A DNA stretch of 64,000 nt, taken from an uncultured Victivallales bacterium. Lineage in GTDB: Bacteria; Verrucomicrobiota; Lentisphaeria; Victivallales; UBA1829. The stretch covers positions 1 through 64,000 of the forward strand of contig CALXRL010000050.1 of the NCBI GenBank assembly GCA_944390735.1, written 5' to 3'. The notes beneath the pieces are model-generated. The model saw only the letters and a list, made by a program, of their open reading frames with translations, ran no database searches and was not told the origin of the DNA. The stretch's first letter is position 1. Each line of letters starts with the position of its first letter. A program made the translations under genes and the position numbers. Shown piece after piece: positions 61,871-64,000 of the stretch.

Positions 61871-64000
61871 TCAGGGCAGCAGGACAAATTCCATCCATTG
61901 CCCGGGCATTTTCCGGTGTCCGATGCCGGGAGTCAGCTCCAGGAATCCCGCCCGCTCTTTGCCGTTGTTGATGTTGACAAGAGTGCTGAGGCGCATGGCC
62001 GAATTCGGCAGAAGACGGAAGGGACTGACCGCGCGGCGCGGAAACGCAATCTCATAGACGGTCCGGTCGGCATATTTGCGGATCGCCACGGGAATCTCAT
62101 CTTCCGGCAGAAGTCCCTGTTCCTTGTTCAGACTGTCATAGAGGGCGATGGAGGCCCAGCGGCGATAGACCCGCGCTTTCCCGCCCATGAGTCCGATGGA
62201 GTATTCAAAATCGTCGTCTTCGAGACTCTCCCGTTCGGGCGCGGCGTTCCGGAGAGGATCGAAGCAGATCTGCACGCTGTCATATTTCCAGACGAGATCG
62301 GCCCTCGCGGCATCCGGAAGAGTATGCAGATCCGGCTTGAACACTTCGGCGGAGGCGTACAGAAAGTTGTCATCCCAGGCGTAGCGGAGATTCACCGTGA
62401 TCTTCTCCTCCGCTTTGCCCCAGCCGTGATGTGCGCGGGGATCCGTATTGTGTTTGTCCAGACGGATTCGGACGGCGTTTGCGGGCCAGTCGGAGAGATC
62501 TCCGTCGATGACCAGCGCCTTCGGCGTTTTGCGGACCAGAACGGCGCGCAGGTCGACCTCCGTTTCACGGACCTCCTTCCAGGAGGGGATTTCCATGCGG
62601 AGACGGAGCTTCCGCGCCGTGGTTGAAACGGCCTGTTTCAGCTGGAATTCCGCTTGTCGGGACCCTTCGCCCGGGATGGCGTTCAGCATCCGGACCGCGC
62701 TTCCCGTCACGGCTCCGGGCGTGAGCACCGAGAGTCTGCAGTCAAACGGACGGCCCGTGGTGTTCCGGACCACCACGACAAAACTCCGCTCCCCGCTCAC
62801 CAGGGATTCCACTTCCGCGCGGTTTCCCGACTGTCCCGTCAGCGAGGCGTTCTCCAGAAGCTTTGTCAGCTCTCCCGTGGAGAGGGTTGTCTCCAGATAG
62901 AACGGGTGTGCTCCGATGGTCAGCGAATCGGCGCTGCACCGGTTTCCGCAGAAGTCATACGCGGTCAGCTTTGCCGCATCCTCCGGGGAGAAGCGAACCA
63001 GGGAAGGCTCCCCCTGCCACTTCCAGAGCACGGCGGTGCGTTTCGGCCCGTGGTCGAAAATCGGGGCCCGGTAGCTGAGACCGAGTTTTGCCCGGCCGAC
63101 GGCCTTTGCCGTCTCCAGACGGTCGATCAGATTGCGCAGCGCAAAGAACATCACATTCGGAACCGGAGTGTTGTCCGTTCCCGGATTCCCCATGAAAACA
63201 AGCTGCCATCCGCTGCCGCAATGTTTGGCGTCCAGACAGAAATGGTAATAGCGTTCCGCTCCTCCGGCAAATCCCTGAATGATGTTGCGGATATCCAGCG
63301 CGGCCGTGTCGCGGACATAATCGGTGATCGTCTGATCGGTCATCGCGGGCGGAACCACATGTCCGGCTTCGGTTCCCATCTGCGGGATTCTGCGGAAGGA
63401 GTCGATTGTTTTCTGAAGCCGTTCCGCCTCCTGTGTGTAATCGGGAAGTTCCGGTTTCTCCCGATAGGGGTGGTAGGTGACGGCGTCAAACAGATCCTTT
63501 CCCCCCTTTGAGAGAATGGCGGAGATCCAGGTGTAGTCGATCCCGCAGGTGGTCGGACCCGCAACCTTCGCCGACGGATCGTACTTCCTGACGGTGTCTG
63601 CAACCACTTGAATCTGCTTCCAGTTGTTGTCGATCGACCAGCCGGAAATATTCGGTTCGTTCTGCGTCTCATAGTATTCGGCCATTCCGGCGTATTTTTT
63701 CACATAAGACTGGAACTGTCCGCACCAGGCCTTCCAGCGCTCGGGATTGTCGCGCTCCTCCTTGTTCATGGAGACGCTGAGCATCGCGCGGATCCCCTGA
63801 CTCTTCAGATAGGGAAGCTGATCGAAGCTCTGCCAGAGCGATCCGGATGATGCGGTTCCGATTCGCAGAATGCCGATGCGGAAGTCCTTGAGATAGGGCA
63901 TCAGACATTTCATGTTCTGCATGGTGGTCACTTCGATTCCGATGCGGTGATTCGGCGTGCGGTTCCGGTCGATTACGCCGAAATAGAGCGTGCTCTCCTC
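61871..64000 (-). CDS. GH-A clan (GH39-like) hydrolase with CBM9-like C-terminus (5' end outside window)
   Basis: The frame is open to the window edge, so the N-terminus is missing. A TIM-barrel domain shows AEYYETQNEPNISGW (acid/base Glu in the N-E-P motif) and IPQMGTEAGHV (nucleophile-like Glu), the two-glutamate arrangement of GH-A enzymes; GH39 or GH5-like is the closest fit by eye. It is followed by ~250 residues of beta-rich sequence and a CBM9-like domain starting LVIDGDLSDWPANAV and ending FLELTPGIGHRKMPGQW. The last ~350 residues are clearly paralogous to the protein at 1-1107. Probably a secreted glycan hydrolase. Followed by a good intrinsic terminator. Confidence 0.82.
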   Translation of the reverse strand, partial: EESTLYFGVIDRNRTPNHRIGIEVTTMQNMKCLMPYLKDFRIGILRIGTASSGSLWQSFDQLPYLKSQGIRAMLSVSMNKEERDNPERWKAWCGQFQSYVKKYAGMAEYYETQNEPNISGWSIDNNWKQIQVVADTVRKYDPSAKVAGPTTCGIDYTWISAILSKGGKDLFDAVTYHPYREKPELPDYTQEAERLQKTIDSFRRIPQMGTEAGHVVPPAMTDQTITDYVRDTAALDIRNIIQGFAGGAERYYHFCLDAKHCGSGWQLVFMGNPGTDNTPVPNVMFFALRNLIDRLETAKAVGRAKLGLSYRAPIFDHGPKRTAVLWKWQGEPSLVRFSPEDAAKLTAYDFCGNRCSADSLTIGAHPFYLETTLSTGELTKLLENASLTGQSGNRAEVESLVSGERSFVVVVRNTTGRPFDCRLSVLTPGAVTGSAVRMLNAIPGEGSRQAEFQLKQAVSTTARKLRLRMEIPSWKEVRETEVDLRAVLVRKTPKALVIDGDLSDWPANAVRIRLDKHNTDPRAHHGWGKAEEKITVNLRYAWDDNFLYASAEVFKPDLHTLPDAARADLVWKYDSVQICFDPLRNAAPERESLEDDDFEYSIGLMGGKARVYRRWASIALYDSLNKEQGLLPEDEIPVAIRKYADRTVYEIAFPRRAVSPFRLLPNSAMRLSTLVNINNGKERAGFLELTPGIGHRKMPGQWMEFVLLP

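Overview
The window is about 57-60% GC (estimated by eye) and reads as a chromosomal segment of a Gram-negative, polysaccharide-degrading member of the Planctomycetota-Verrucomicrobiota-Chlamydiota group, most likely a Lentisphaerota (Victivallis-like) bacterium. That assignment is an inference. It rests on an lpxB gene (outer membrane), several secreted 'prepilin N-terminal domain' proteins ending in a DGH motif, very large secreted GH2-like enzymes, and GntR-type DNA-binding domains fused to LacI-like sensor domains. No rRNA, tRNA, CRISPR array, transposase or phage gene was recognised.

Layout. 1-8.7 kb is mostly housekeeping: the 3' end of a secreted CBM9-like protein, then on the minus strand ffh -> lpxB -> macro-domain hydrolase -> Ca/Na antiporter, with ilvD -> RluA-type pseudouridine synthase and a Minf_1886-like protein on the plus strand. 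8.7-13.4 kb is a minus-strand operon of regulator -> GH71-like hydrolase -> pilin-like protein; its two downstream genes are broken (a one-base frameshift and an in-frame TGA). 13.8-17.9 kb holds a LysM lipoprotein, ispD, thiE, rpmB and a two-domain chagasin-like protein. 17.9-41.2 kb is a carbohydrate-degradation region: three giant GH2-fold enzymes (1856, 1512 and 1337 aa), three pilin-like proteins, an SGNH hydrolase, a small secreted protein, and three regulators (AraC, LacI, GntR/LacI). A GH106-like enzyme (41.3-43.9 kb) and a CusBA/CzcBA-type metal efflux system with a small Cys/His-rich protein (44.2-49.2 kb) follow.

49.2-61.7 kb is a nitrogen-scavenging region. One operon of about 11 kb encodes an SsuABC/NMT1-type ABC transporter, three DUF1989 proteins, a biotin-dependent urea/guanidine carboxylase, allophanate hydrolase and an HGGYW alpha/beta hydrolase. 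Because DUF1989 'urea amidolyase-associated' proteins are carboxyguanidine deiminase subunits, I read it as uptake of guanidine (or a related compound), carboxylation, deimination to allophanate and hydrolysis to ammonia and CO2. A -24/-12 (sigma-54) promoter match precedes the first gene. The window closes with a GH-A-fold hydrolase (5' end outside) whose C-terminal region is paralogous to the protein at the left edge.

The most interesting pattern is the recurring cassette of dedicated regulator + giant secreted hydrolase + private pilin-like protein. All four pilin-like proteins lack the usual glycine before the cleavage site, and two of the three giant GH2 enzymes lack the catalytic acid/base glutamate.
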